In this document: piece after piece, positions 1-11,900 of the stretch
Layout: each line of letters opens with the position of its first letter
How positions within the stretch are numbered: the first letter of the stretch is position 1
From: Nematostella vectensis
Taxonomy: Eukaryota; Cnidaria; Anthozoa; Actiniaria; Edwardsiidae
DNA: 60,000 bases
Assembly (NCBI RefSeq): GCF_932526225.1
Contig: NC_064044.1
Coordinates: forward strand, 13,408,953 to 13,468,952
Direction of reading: 5' to 3'
Program-made: the position numbers and the translations under genes
The notes under the pieces: model-generated
Databases searched by the model: none
Seen by the model: only the letters and a program-made list of their open reading frames with translations
Told to the model about the DNA's origin: nothing

Positions 1-129
1 CAAAACAACTGGATTAAAATTATCGTGTTAACGTCGGAGCTGTGCATTTAGTATGATAATTTAAATTGGGAAGCTTAAAGTATTAAAAAATCTTTTAGTT
101 TATTAAACTTTTTTCGTGATGTTCATCAG

Positions 130-715
130 TCTATTATATGCTTCGCTTGCTAGACACAGACGCTTCTGCAATATACATAGCTTTCAATGTGTAGTAGGCC
201 GTGAGTAGTGTATACACCTATTTCAAATAACGTTGTCAGTGCAAACGGCAAATGGCGATTGTCAAATGGCAGTTCTCCTATCAAAAAATACCATGGAACT
301 CGTCAAATTTCTACTGGATGTAGGAAAATGTGGATATTTTCCGTGGTTATATAACTTATCATCTTTATTCTTACAAATAATTATACCTATAAGCAGTGAT
401 TGGTCTTAGAACTGCCATTTGCCAATTGCCATTCGCCATTTGCACTGATAACGTTGTATTCCACGGAACCTTTTGTGCTTTTAATTGTAAAGCAATCACT
501 CGACAAGATTCTGCTTGAATAAGTACTATGTACTATGTCAAGGGAGCTTATGTGCTGCATTCCATTGTATACTTCGCTTGCTTGATAAGACGCCTCTGCA
601 GTACACATATCAATGTTTGGTGGTCCGTAAGGCAGTGTATATTCTACCGCCGTTTGTGCTTTCAATTGTAACGCAATCACTCGACTCGACAAGATTCTGT
701 TTGAATAATCATTAA
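130..715. repeat. Two copies of a dispersed sequence, one interrupted by a MITE
   Basis: The block around 130-215 plus 452-535 recurs at 565-715: shared features are a CTTCGCTTGCT stretch, a CTCTGCA/CTTCTGCA stretch, a GTGTATA site and TCACTCGACAAGATTCTG. The first copy is split by the element at 212-451; the second is uninterrupted and shows the pre-insertion state. Confidence 0.65.
212..451 (+). mobile_element. MITE, inverted-repeat element (family copy 1)
   Basis: Left part reads CACCTATTTCAAATAACG then GTCAGTGCAAACGG; the right part carries the inverse, CATTTGCACTGATAACG. Internal segments repeat in inverted form, such as TGGCAGTTCT against AGAACTGCCA. A TA flanks both sides, consistent with a TA target. 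The right terminal 14 bp seen in copy 2 (55645-55905) are missing. No coding capacity. Confidence 0.65.
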
Positions 716-856
716 TAGCTGATATGAAATAAGAAAATATTATAAACACATTTAAAGTTATTTTCTTTTAATCATTAACGATGATAATGGTAATGATAAT
801 AAATTATGTGATATTGATGATGATTATGACCACTGCTGCTTACAATTATATTGATT

Positions 857-1018
857 TGATCATGTTGTTGTCGTTGTTGATGATGATGATGATGATGATC
901 ATGTTGTTGTCGTTGTTGATGATGATGATGATGATGATGATGCTGATGATGATCATGTTGTTGTCGTTGTTGATGATGATGATGATGATGATGATGATCA
1001 TGTTGTTGTCGTTGTTGT

Positions 1019-1049
<31 letters not shown>

Positions 1050-1222
1050 CATGTTGTTGTCGTTGTTGATGATGATGATGATGATGATGCTGCTGATGAT
1101 GATCATGTTGTTGTCGTTGTTGATGATGATGATGATGATGATGATGCTGATGATGATCATGTTGTTGTCGTTGTTGATGATGATGATGATGCTGCTGATG
1201 ATGATCATGTTGTTGTCGTTGT

Positions 1223-1256
<34 letters not shown>

Positions 1257-1360
1257 CATGTTGTTGTCGTTGTTGATGACGATGATGATGATGATGCTGA
1301 TGATGATGATCATGTTGTTGTCGTTGTTGATGATGATGATGGTGATGGTGATGGTGATTC
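857..1360. repeat. GAT-rich minisatellite with about ten copies of a core
   Basis: Runs of GAT alternate with a core CATGTTGTTGTCGTTGTTGA, repeated roughly ten times at spacings of about 40-55 bp. Long frames here translate to His/Gln/Asp runs on the minus strand and are repeat artefacts. Confidence 0.9.
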
Positions 1361-1394
1361 ATATTATATTATATTGTTGATAATGATTTTAATG

Positions 1395-1605
1395 TTATTG
1401 TTGTTCATGATGATGATGGTGTTGATGATGATACTGATGATTATGTTGTTGTTAATGAGGATGATGACGGTGGTGATTATAATACTGATGATTATTGTTA
1501 TGTTAATGATGATGATGATGATGAGGAGGAGGAGGAGGAGGATGATGATGATGATTATAATGGTGGTGGTGGTGGTGGTGATGATGATGATGAGAATAAT
1601 AATTA
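1395..1605. repeat. GAT, GGA and GGT microsatellite tract
   Basis: Trinucleotide runs of GAT change to GGA near 1530 and to GGT near 1560, then return to GAT. It is a low-complexity tract with no gene content. Confidence 0.9.
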
Positions 1606-1812
1606 GCAGTAGTGCATCCATAAGGGTGCTCTTCGTCTGCTAATAAATCTAAATAATATCAATACTTTATTTTAAAAATTCGTATTCAATGTTAATCAAT
1701 AAATGTTAAATGGTAAGAATGTGAATAAAATGTGGAAGTTACTATTAATTGACATTTCAATTTCAATTACTATTAATTGACATTTCTTATTTCTGCTGGC
1801 AGTTTATTAAGT

Positions 1813-1915
1813 GAGAGTTAATTACCTCGAGCCTTCGGAAATAAGCGATATACATCCCGAGGCCGCAAGCCGAAGGATTTATAAGCTTATTGCCGAGGGC
1901 TCGAGGTAATTAACT
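1813..1915. mobile_element. Short palindromic MITE-like element
   Basis: The left arm GTTAATTACCTCGAGCC is answered by GGCTCGAGGTAATTAAC on the right, with further pairing inward around CTTCGG and AATAAGC. The whole unit is about 100 bp and could fold into one long hairpin. No protein-coding content. Confidence 0.65.
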
Positions 1916-2170
1916 GACTTACAGATTGACAAAGGTTTCCACGCAAAAACGTTTTTCAGAATCTTAATCTTTGAAATTGAACCCTGATTGAACAAAAAGT
2001 GGTGTGGAGGATTCAAACGACATTAGCATACTTATCGAAAAGTTATTTCTTCTGCAATTTCTAAGGCAATTAAAAAGAAAAAAAACTATTAACAATCAAC
2101 CACATCGGTATGTGCTAAATATTTCATCCTTGAAAACAAAGGCCTTGGTACCTTAATTGTACCAAAAACA

Positions 2171-2247
2171 AATGATGATGATGATGATGATTGTTGTGGT
2201 GGTGGTGGTGATGATGATGATGATGATGGTAATGATGATGATGATGA
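2171..2247. repeat. GAT/GGT microsatellite
   Basis: Runs of GAT around a short GGT run, interrupted by TTGTTGTG and GGTAAT. Confidence 0.9.
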
Positions 2248-2898
2248 TTTTACCTACGAGTGTTGCCTAGGAAAACCTTGATATTTATTATACTATTGTT
2301 GACAATGGTTATTTATATCGTTCATTTTACGTTCAAGCTGCTGAAAGGAATGACCGAAATAAATCGGAACATCACTTCGGCCAAACGTGTTCACTACGAA
2401 GATCAGACAGACAATGGCTGTAAGTAGCTGATGAACGCTCTGCTCAGGAGGATAGGGGGAAGGGGGGAAGATGGCGCACCGAACAAACGGTATACAACAC
2501 AAATGTCGGGAGGCCAATTTTGTCTTTCCTGAAGAAGCCTTATTAAGGACGAAAATTTGACAGTATTGAATACCAGTTTTTGGTGTATTTATGGTTGTAT
2601 TTATTCTTCTGGTTCACGAGCACGACTATTTAGGCTTTTAAGCTGGCCAGCGGACTTTGAGAAAGTCTAGGCTTTTTGTAATTTATAGGGTTTATGTTTT
2701 ATGTACTATGTCAAGGGCTTAGTGGTACATAAGTATGAGTTCCTGACTATGACAATAGTAAAATATACAAGAGAAATAAACAATAGAAAAATTTCTATCA
2801 TCTTTTACAACAAAAGATTTGATCTATTGCTTGAATTTGCAGTTTCATTTATAAGTTTTACTTTTGTTGCTTTTTATTCCTTTCTTGTTGTTAACAAG

Positions 2899-5800
2899 GG
2901 CGGAACTGTGCGTATGATGTGTACAAGAAGGAATGCGGCCGAGAAGTGTTCGAGGAAAAGCTGAAGAAATTCACCAAGGTACCGTTGGTTTTCAGATTTT
3001 GGATATTTATTAAAGTTTTATTTAATACAGGCTCTGTCAGACACTAGTGAGCCAATAATAAGGAAACCGAAGGCTCCATTTAAATTGTTGAGTTAAACTA
3101 AATTAAATATGCTTCAATTTATATGCTAAAACCCAGGGGCGGATCTATCTTTCCGCGAAAGTGGGGGGGGGGGGTGTCTCAGTGACAAAGGGGGGAGAGG
3201 GTAATTTTTTGTAACATATAGCTTACTGACAGCCCAGAGGGGGGTTAAACCCCCTAAACCCTCCCCCTAGATCCGCTACTGAAACCAACTTGAACTACAT
3301 AGAAATAGGTGCTAGTATATGATAAATTGTTAAATCTTTTTATGGCTGATCTTGGCTACTATTCCGGGGGGCCACGCGCGCTCAAGTTGACACGTGCTGG
3401 TGATCATGGGAGTGAGAGGAAGCAAGAAAAATCTCAACGATAGTATGCACCAATACGATAGTATGCACCAATACGATAGTATGCACCAATACGATAGTAT
3501 GCACCAATACGATAGTACGCACCAATACGATAGTATGCACCAATACGATAGTACGCACCAATCTCAAAATGTTAAGGCCTGACCAGGAGACATGTCGAGC
3601 GTGACATTTTGCGTGAGTCGTGTCTCCTAAAGCTTTGCTAGTTTGGCTACTGCCACAAAGATGAAGTGCACGGAAATATTTAAAGGACGAGACACAAACA
3701 TGTTTCTCAACACTATCCGAAAACATTTCCTTGTCGCTGCTACAAGATTTGGCGCGCGCAATGATTTTCGAGGTGGCTAAAATAGAAAAACATGTCGCAC
3801 GCTACATGTCTCCTAGTTTAGCCAGGCCTTTAGTATTGAAAGAATATCCGAAAGAATGGGTTGGAGTCGATCAACTCTTCCCCGGCCATTTCTTGAACTC
3901 TGACTCGGGGCTTGGGTTTGTTTTAACGAATGACGGTCACCCTTTGTTCTCTCTTTACACAGCCACCTCCAGCACCAGGCCGCCTCTCTTCTTTCAAGTT
4001 CCACAACATCAGTCTTCCCGCAATGAAAACCAGCACCACTACTAGTGCCATGCTAAGCGCTGCTCGTGAATACCAGGCCGTGGGGGGACTGGGTATAATC
4101 ACAATCCAAAGGAATCCCGCGATCCCGCCCACTGAGTTTTTCACACCTGGGCGTCATTTTCTGGCAAGGGTGCGACATTCCAGCGGCAGCGATGATGCAG
4201 GAACGGACATGCGCAAGATGGAAATCAAGTTTGCAGATGCTGACGTGCAGGGCCCGCTTGACATTATAGCCCTGACTGGAACCACAGGTATACCGTGAAG
4301 GGTCTTTCTAACTTGTATCTAACCCTGTAATGTGTGTGATGCTTATCTGAAAAAAGGAAAGGTTGTGCATCTATTAGTATCTTTTATTTGCTTTTCTAAA
4401 TCTATCAGGGAAGGCGCAAACGTATAACACCATCGTTCTACGGATGCTAACGATAAGGACAGCAACGACAAAAATGGTCATGATGGTGATGGTGACGGTG
4501 ACGGTGACGGTGACGGTGACGGTGACGGTGACGGTGATGGTGATGGTGATGGTGATGGTGATGGTGATGGTGATGGTGATGGTGATGGTGATGGTGATGG
4601 TGATGGTGATGGTGATGGTGATGGTGATGGTGATGGTGATGGTGATGGTGATGGTGATGGTGATGGTGATGGTGATGGTGATGGTGATGGTGATGGTGAT
4701 GGTGATGGTGATGGTGATGGTGATGGTGATGGTGACGGTGATGCCTCTTTCCAACAGGTGTTGTTTGGGACCTGCAGTCGGCGTACGACTATGCTGAGCT
4801 TGTCGGAAATAGGGATGACTCGAAAAAAGTCAAAGAGGTGATGCTAAGGAGTCCTGAGCAGTAAGTAAGAATGTATCATCATAAATGTCGAAGCGTATTT
4901 GCGCATTTAGTCAAATTCAGCTATCATCAAACATCATCATCATATATCATCATTCAAGGGTTCCTGTGAAAAAATCTTAGCTGTACTAAATTCCTTGTAG
5001 AAATAAGTATATTGTACTAACTGTAGAAATAAGTATCTATCTTTCTTGTACTAAGACTCCTTTAAGTGTCTATCTTTGTTATACAAAGATTTCTTTAGCA
5101 ACATTTATCTATATTTGTTTTGCTCTGTGTTTTTAAGAGGCTCTTGTCTTTTCAGTCTTCGTGTGTTAATTGAGTCTTTTCGCCGAGCCCCAGACTCTTA
5201 CTCGGACTTACGCTACCACAGCCAAGTCCCAATTGAGTTCAAAGCTTTAGACGGTGTCAAGAGGTACGCAAAGTTTCGGGTCATCCCTCGGGACGGAAGA
5301 CCAGAGAGCGGACGACTGACTAAAGAACAACAGCAGAACATTTGGTTAGTATGTGGGGGAGGTGATAGAATACGTGTATGATGACTTCAAAGGAAAAAAA
5401 GCAGTAGAGAGCCGAGTATTATTTTGGGTTATGTGTGAGGTATTTCAGCCAGAGGTATATTTGAGGCAAGTTTTTCGTTCACTGGACAAGTCAAGGAAAT
5501 ATTGATTACCTGTTGTTATTATCATTAATCAGGAATGAGTAAGGGTTTAGTATTTAATATAGCTCTTGGTTAGTTATGCTTAAATACATTAAATCAACGA
5601 GGCTGGGGGGCTGGATACTCAAAAATCCCCACTCTAATGAGCTTCATTGATATTTTCCAGGGAGCTCAAACGTGACGACGAAGACGCAAGAGCCAAGGAC
5701 TATCTACGTGAGGAGTACAAGACCTTCTTAAAAGATGGCCCTGTCGAATACACCCTCCAAATACAGTACCACCAGGTATCCAATGACGACCCTTGGTACA

Positions 5801-5997
5801 TTTTACATCCGGGACGTGCTTGGAACGAGGAGAACCATCCATGGCTGGACCTTGCTGACGTCACAGTGACCACACCCCTTCCTGATGACGTCACTGTGAG
5901 GATGAAGTACGATATTGGGGCTCTCCCCAGTTCCAGTCTTGCGCTGCTGGCCGCGGAGTCTGGTGAAGATTTTAGATGTGCCAATCACATCCTTCAG
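2899..5997 (+). CDS. Catalase-related AOS heme domain of the fusion, heme-site residues replaced
   Basis: Five exons cover the catalase-like domain. Matching landmarks include EFFTPGR, KFADADVQGPLDI, LRRAPD-like FRRAPDSYSDL, SGRLTKEQQ, GPVEYTLQIQ and HPWLDLADV, each in the same order as in the Plexaura homomalla enzyme. In that enzyme the distal side uses Thr66, His67 and Asn137, and the proximal side uses Arg349 and Tyr353 (established). Here the segment AAREYQAVGGLG puts Arg and Glu at 66 and 67, DIIALTG puts Leu at 137, and the junction into the exon at 6384 (ILQ then AVSMA) puts Leu at 349 and Ser at 353. The overall fold landmarks remain. Heme binding and allene oxide or lyase chemistry are therefore unlikely, by inference. 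The alignment around 349-353 is less certain than around 67 and 137. Confidence 0.88.
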
Positions 5998-8900
5998 GTT
6001 AGAACTTTCTTGTCTTTTATCTTTTTTATTTCAAATGAAAGATTTTGATTCAATTAAAGATTGCTATTGTATTTTAATTTTATACAAATAACAGCCTCTG
6101 TCAGCCGCCATTTTGTCATCCTAGCAAAGTACCATGCGTGAAAAACCATCAGCTGATTTAGGGAAATTGCGATATTTTCGATTGAATTTGATAATGAAAG
6201 TATTCAAGTTTGTTTTTGGATAATAATATCGAGATTTTAAACACATTATGCGTCTTCCGTGGCTGACATTAGGGCACTTTAGTTCTAAATAGATAAAGAT
6301 TCGTTTAGGATAATTGAAGCCTATTTCTTAACCTGCGTCTTTGAAGGATAACATTGACGGTATGGTCAATCTTATGTTTCTAGGCCGTTTCCATGGCAAC
6401 CCAAGGTGTTCAGCGACACATAGCACCCAAGCAGCCGCTGACCACTTATACAGTCTCCGTAGAGACTGGAGCTCAGGCCGGCGCAGGCACGAACTCGCAT
6501 ATCAGCATCGTTCTTATAGGTAAAAGATAAGCCACACCCGTCTCGACCATCATCTTTTTCGTATTTGAAGTCTTTAATATGTGGAGAATATCTCACAGTA
6601 TAAATCTAGTGCCAAATATCTGTGCTGTAAATGATAAAGTGTTGGTGATGGCGATGGTGATGGTGATGGTGATGGTGGTGGTGTGATGATTATGATAATG
6701 ATGACGTGATGATGATAATGATGATGCACATCAGTTGGCGGTTTCTATTTGTCAGGCTCATCCCTATTGTCACAAGAGGTAGCCCTTGGCTCTTGGTTTC
6801 GCATCGATTACCGTCGAGGTCACGTAGACACATATCAGATCAACACGCACGACGTCGGGGAGATACTTGTCGTCAGATTACTCAACAAGGGGTGGCTCTT
6901 TGGGTACGACGATTGGTTCGTTACAAAGGTAATATCTAAAGTATTTTACACACACTCGATTACGAGAATTTCTTCATATAAAAATTACATCTGCCCAAGT
7001 TTGCTGTGAAGTTGTTTAAAAAAGTGTAAACATGAAGGTTTTTAGAAATTATAATCTAAAGTGTGCCCACCTCAACTTGGAAACAAAACTATAAACAGTA
7101 AAACAACGGTATTTTTTACGCTTACTTTCGTTTTGCTGACTTCGGGCGGACATTTATGTGAGCTAAAGCTCTACGAGCAACCCCCAGTCATTTTATCCAT
7201 ATATTAGTGCCCCCCTTTCCCTCTTCCCTTGAAAAATCGTGTATGTCCCTTGGTTTTAATGTGTTTTTGTGTATACACTTTTGCTAGGTAACCGTCACGC
7301 CAGAAAATAAGGAACCCCAAGTGTTCTGGGTCAACAGATGGGTGGTGGATGAGCTTGTGCTGTACAGTGGCGCAGGTAAGGGAAGGCAGAGAATAGTCGA
7401 TATGTAGTTAGGTAGGTACAGCGGTGCAGGCGAGGAAAGGTAGAGAATGGTCGATAGGTAGTTAGGTAGGTACAGCGGTGCAGGTGAGGAAAGGTAGAGA
7501 ATGGTCGATAGGTAGTTAGGTAGGTAAAGCGGCACAGGTGAGACAAGGCAGGGGAGGGTCGATAGATAGTTAAGTGGTACAGCGACGCATTTCCGGGAAG
7601 GCAAAGAAAGATCGTTAGGTAGTTCGGCATTAGAAGGCAGTCAAGTAGTTGGGTAGGAAAGACAGATACCGTAAACTATCTAATAAACGCCCCCTATCTA
7701 AAGAACGCCTCCTATATAATGAACGCCCCCCCTAAGCTTACAAGTTTATAATGAACGCCCCTCTCTTATAAACGGTCCCCTCTATTTAACGCCCCCCTAC
7801 CCTCCCTCCAAGCTTAAAAACAAACGGCATAGTAATTTCGGTAATATAAATTTAATTAATCTGAGTTTGGCTTCTGCTGGGTGAGACTTGCTTTATGTCA
7901 AGAAATGCTTGCTACGCAGGTTTTTATTTAACGTTTATCTTTACTGAGACAAGAATCCAGAATCCCACTGTACTTGGGTTTGTTGTATTTTTATAGTTTG
8001 TAAAGAACGCCCCTCTCTAATAAACTCCTCCTATCTATTGAACGCCCCTCTGGGACCGTCAAAATTTAATAAACGCAATTGTGGTAAGTAGGTATGTATG
8101 TGGTAAGTAAGTATGTATGTGGTAAGTAGGTATGTATGTGGTACGTAGGTATGTATGTGGTAAGTAGGTATGTATGTGGTAAGTAGGTATGTATGTGGTA
8201 CGTAGGTATGTATGTGGTACGTAGGTATGTATGTGGTAAGTAGGTATGTATGTGGTACGTAGGTATGTATGTAATACGTAGGTATGTATGTGGTAAGTAG
8301 GTATGTATGTGGTAAGTAGGTATGTATGTGGTACGTAGGTATGTATGTGGTAAGTAGGTATGTATGTGGTAAGTAGGTATGTATGTGGTAAGTAGGTATG
8401 TATGTGGTAAGTAGGTATGCATGTGGTAAGTAGGTATGCATGTGGTAAGTAGGTATGTATGTGGTAAGTAGGTATGTATGTGGTAAGTAGGTATGTATGT
8501 GGTAAGTGGGTATGTATGTGGTACGTAGGTATGTATGTGGTAAGTAGGTATGTATCTGGTAAGTAGGTATGTATGTGGTAAGTAGGTATGTATGTGGTAA
8601 GTAGGTATGTATGTGGTACGTAGGTATGTATGTGGTACGTAGGTATGTATGTGGTAAGTAGGTATGTATGTGGTAAGTAGGTATGTATGTGGTAAGTAGG
8701 TATGTATGTGGTAAGTAGGTATGTATGTGGTAAGTAGGTATGTATGTGGTAAGTAGGTATGTATGTGGTAAGTAGGTATGTATGTGGTAAGTAGATATGT
8801 ATGTGGTGGCTAGGCAGACAAGCTGACAAGTAAAGATTATAGACACGTTCCCTTTCATTGTCTTAGCCACACCACCAAATATGACCCAGCCGGCAGCCGT

Positions 8901-11900
8901 GAAAGCTTTCCGCTCTATCGAGGCTCAAAAGAAGCAAGAGCAGTACCAATGGGCGAGTAATGACCCTCCACTAAATGAACTTCCGGGACGCCTGGCCGTG
9001 GAGCCTAATGGGAAGCTACCACGTGGGACAGAGATCTTCTCGGGTTTACAATTGTCTCTCGCTAAGGGCGTCCAGAATGCGCAAAAGAGCATGGGGCTTG
9101 AGAAGATCCGCAAGATCGACAAGCAGTGGAGCGGGCAAGGGGAGTTTGAGGAGGTGAGGTGTAGCTTATGTGCTGCTTAGGTCACGTGGTACCATTGTGG
9201 CTGGCCTATTTGTATCTCCTGAAGAATGATACTTTATGTGCCATTACAGACTTGTCCCCCATTTATAAATAATCTTTTTTTGAGCGTGTCCTCTTGTACC
9301 GTCATGTACCATCATGCACCATCATATGCCCTCATGTGCCATTATTTGCCATTATGAACCGTCATGTGCGATCATGTGTAAACATATGCCCTCATGTACC
9401 ATCATGTATCATTATGTACCGTCATGTACCATCATACACCATCATATGCCCTCATGTGCCATTATGTGCCATTATGAACCGTCATGTGCGATCATGTGTA
9501 AACATATGCCCTCATGTACCATCATGCATCATTATGTGCCCTCATGTATCATCATGTGCCATCATGTATCATCATGTGCCATCATGTATCATCATGTGCC
9601 CTCATGTATCATTATGTGCCCTCATGTATCATTATGTGCCGTCATGTATCATCATGTGCCATCATGTATCATTATGTGCCCTCATGTATCATTATGTGCC
9701 CTCATGTATCATGATGTGCCATCATGTATCATCATGTGCCATCATGTATCATCATGTGCCCTCATGTATCATTATGTGCCCTCATGTATCATCATGTGCC
9801 CTCATGTATCATTATGTGCCATCATGTATCATCATGTGCCATTATGTATCATCATGTACCATCATGTATCATTATGTGCCATCATGTATCATCATGTGCC
9901 CTCATGTGCCATTATAAACCATTATGTGCCATCATGTATCATCATGTGCCATCATGTATCATTATGTGCCATTATAAACCATCATGTACCATCATGTATC
10001 ATCATGTGCCATCATGTATCATCATGTGCCATCATGTATCATTATGTGCCATCATGTATCATTATGTGCCATCATGTATCATTATGTGCCCTCATGTATC
10101 ATAATGTGCCATCATGTATCATTATGTGCCATCATGTATCATCATGTGCCCTCATGTATCATTATGTGCCATCATGTATCATCATGTACCATCATGTATC
10201 ATTATGTGCCATCATGTATCATCATGTGCCCTCATGTATCATCATGTGCCATCATGTATCATTATGTATCATTATGTGCCATCATGTATCATTATGTGCC
10301 ATCACGTATCATCATGTACCATCATGCATCATTATGTGCCCTCATGTATCATTATGTGCCATCATGTATCATTATGTATCATTATGTACCATCATGTATC
10401 ATTATGTGCCATCATGTATCATCATGTGCCCTCATGTATCATCATGTACCATCATGTATCATCATGTGCCATCATGTATCATCATGTGCCATCATGTATC
10501 ATCATGTACCATCATGTATCATCATGTGCCATCATGTATCATCATGTGCCCTCATGTATCATCATGTGCCCTCATGTATCATTATTTACCATCATGTATC
10601 ATCATGTACCATCATGTATCATTATGTGCCATCATGTATCATCATGTGCCCTCATGTGCCATTATAAACCATCATGTACCATCATGCATCATTATGTGCC
10701 CTCATGTATCATCATGTGCCATCATGTATCATCATGTGCCATCATGTATCATCATGTGCCCTCATGTATCATTATGTGCCCTCATGTATCATTATGTGCC
10801 GTCATGTATCATCATGTGCCATCATGTATCATTATGTGCCATCATGTATCATTATGTGCCCTCATGTATCATTATGTGCCCTCATGTATCATGATGTGCC
10901 ATCATGTATCATCATGTGCCATCATGTATCATCATGTGCCCTCATGTATCATTATGTGCCCTCATGTATCATCATGTGCCCTCATGTATCATTATGTGCC
11001 ATCATGTATCATCATGTGCCATTATGTATCATCATGTACCATCATGTATCATTATGTGCCATCATGTATCATCATGTGCCCTCATGTGCCATTATAAACC
11101 ATTATGTGCCATCATGTATCATCATGTGCCATCATGTATCATTATGTGCCATTATAAACCATCATGTACCATCATGTATCATCATGTGCCATCATGTATC
11201 ATCATGTGCCATCATGTATCATTATGTGCCATCATGTATCATTATGTGCCATCATGCATCATTATGTGCCCTCATGTATCATAATGTGCCATCATGTATC
11301 ATTATGTGCCATCATGTATCATCATGTGCCCTCATGTATCATTATGTGCCATCATGTATCATCATGTACCATCATGTATCATTATGTGCCATCATGTATC
11401 ATCATGTGCCCTCATGTATCATCATGTGCCATCATGTATCATCATGTGCCCTCATGTGCCATTATAAACCATCATGTACCATCATGTATCATTATGTGCC
11501 ATCATGTATCATCATGTGCCATCATGTATCATCATGTGCCATCATGTATCATCATGTACCATCATGTATCATTATGTGCCATCATGTATCATCATGTGCC
11601 CTCATGTATCATCATGTACCATCATGTATCATCATGTGCCATCATGTATCATCATGTGCCATCATGTATCATCATGTACCATCATGTATCATCATGTGCC
11701 ATCATGTATCATCATGTGCCCTCATGTATCATCATGTGCCCTCATGTATCATTATTTACCATCATGTATCATCATGTACCATCATGTATCATTATGTGCC
11801 ATCATGTATCATCATGTGCCCTCATGTGCCATTATAAACCATCATGTACCATCATGTATCATCATGTGCCCTCATGTATCATCATGTGCCCTCATGTATC

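Larger units (their letters stand above)
1..2898. other. Left flank of AOS-LOX with repeats; undiscovered first exon expected here
   Basis: The AOS-LOX exon at 2899 requires an upstream exon ending in phase 1, probably carrying only the start Met and a few codons. I could not choose a candidate. What is visible is a duplicated block with an inserted MITE (130-715), GAT-rich arrays (857-1360, 1395-1605, 2171-2247) and a palindromic element (1813-1915). Confidence 0.5.

Noticed and set aside
775-1362. Poly-His/Gln frame that could look like a metal-binding protein
   Set aside because: Trinucleotide repeat translation; the opposite strand is also open.
2413-2424. ATGGCT followed by GTAAGT as the AOS-LOX first exon
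   Set aside because: It would join the exon at 2899 in phase 0, but the coding frame there needs phase 1.
8031-8870. 279-codon Tyr/Thr/His/Pro repeat frame
   Set aside because: Product of the 19-bp array; equally open in other minus frames.
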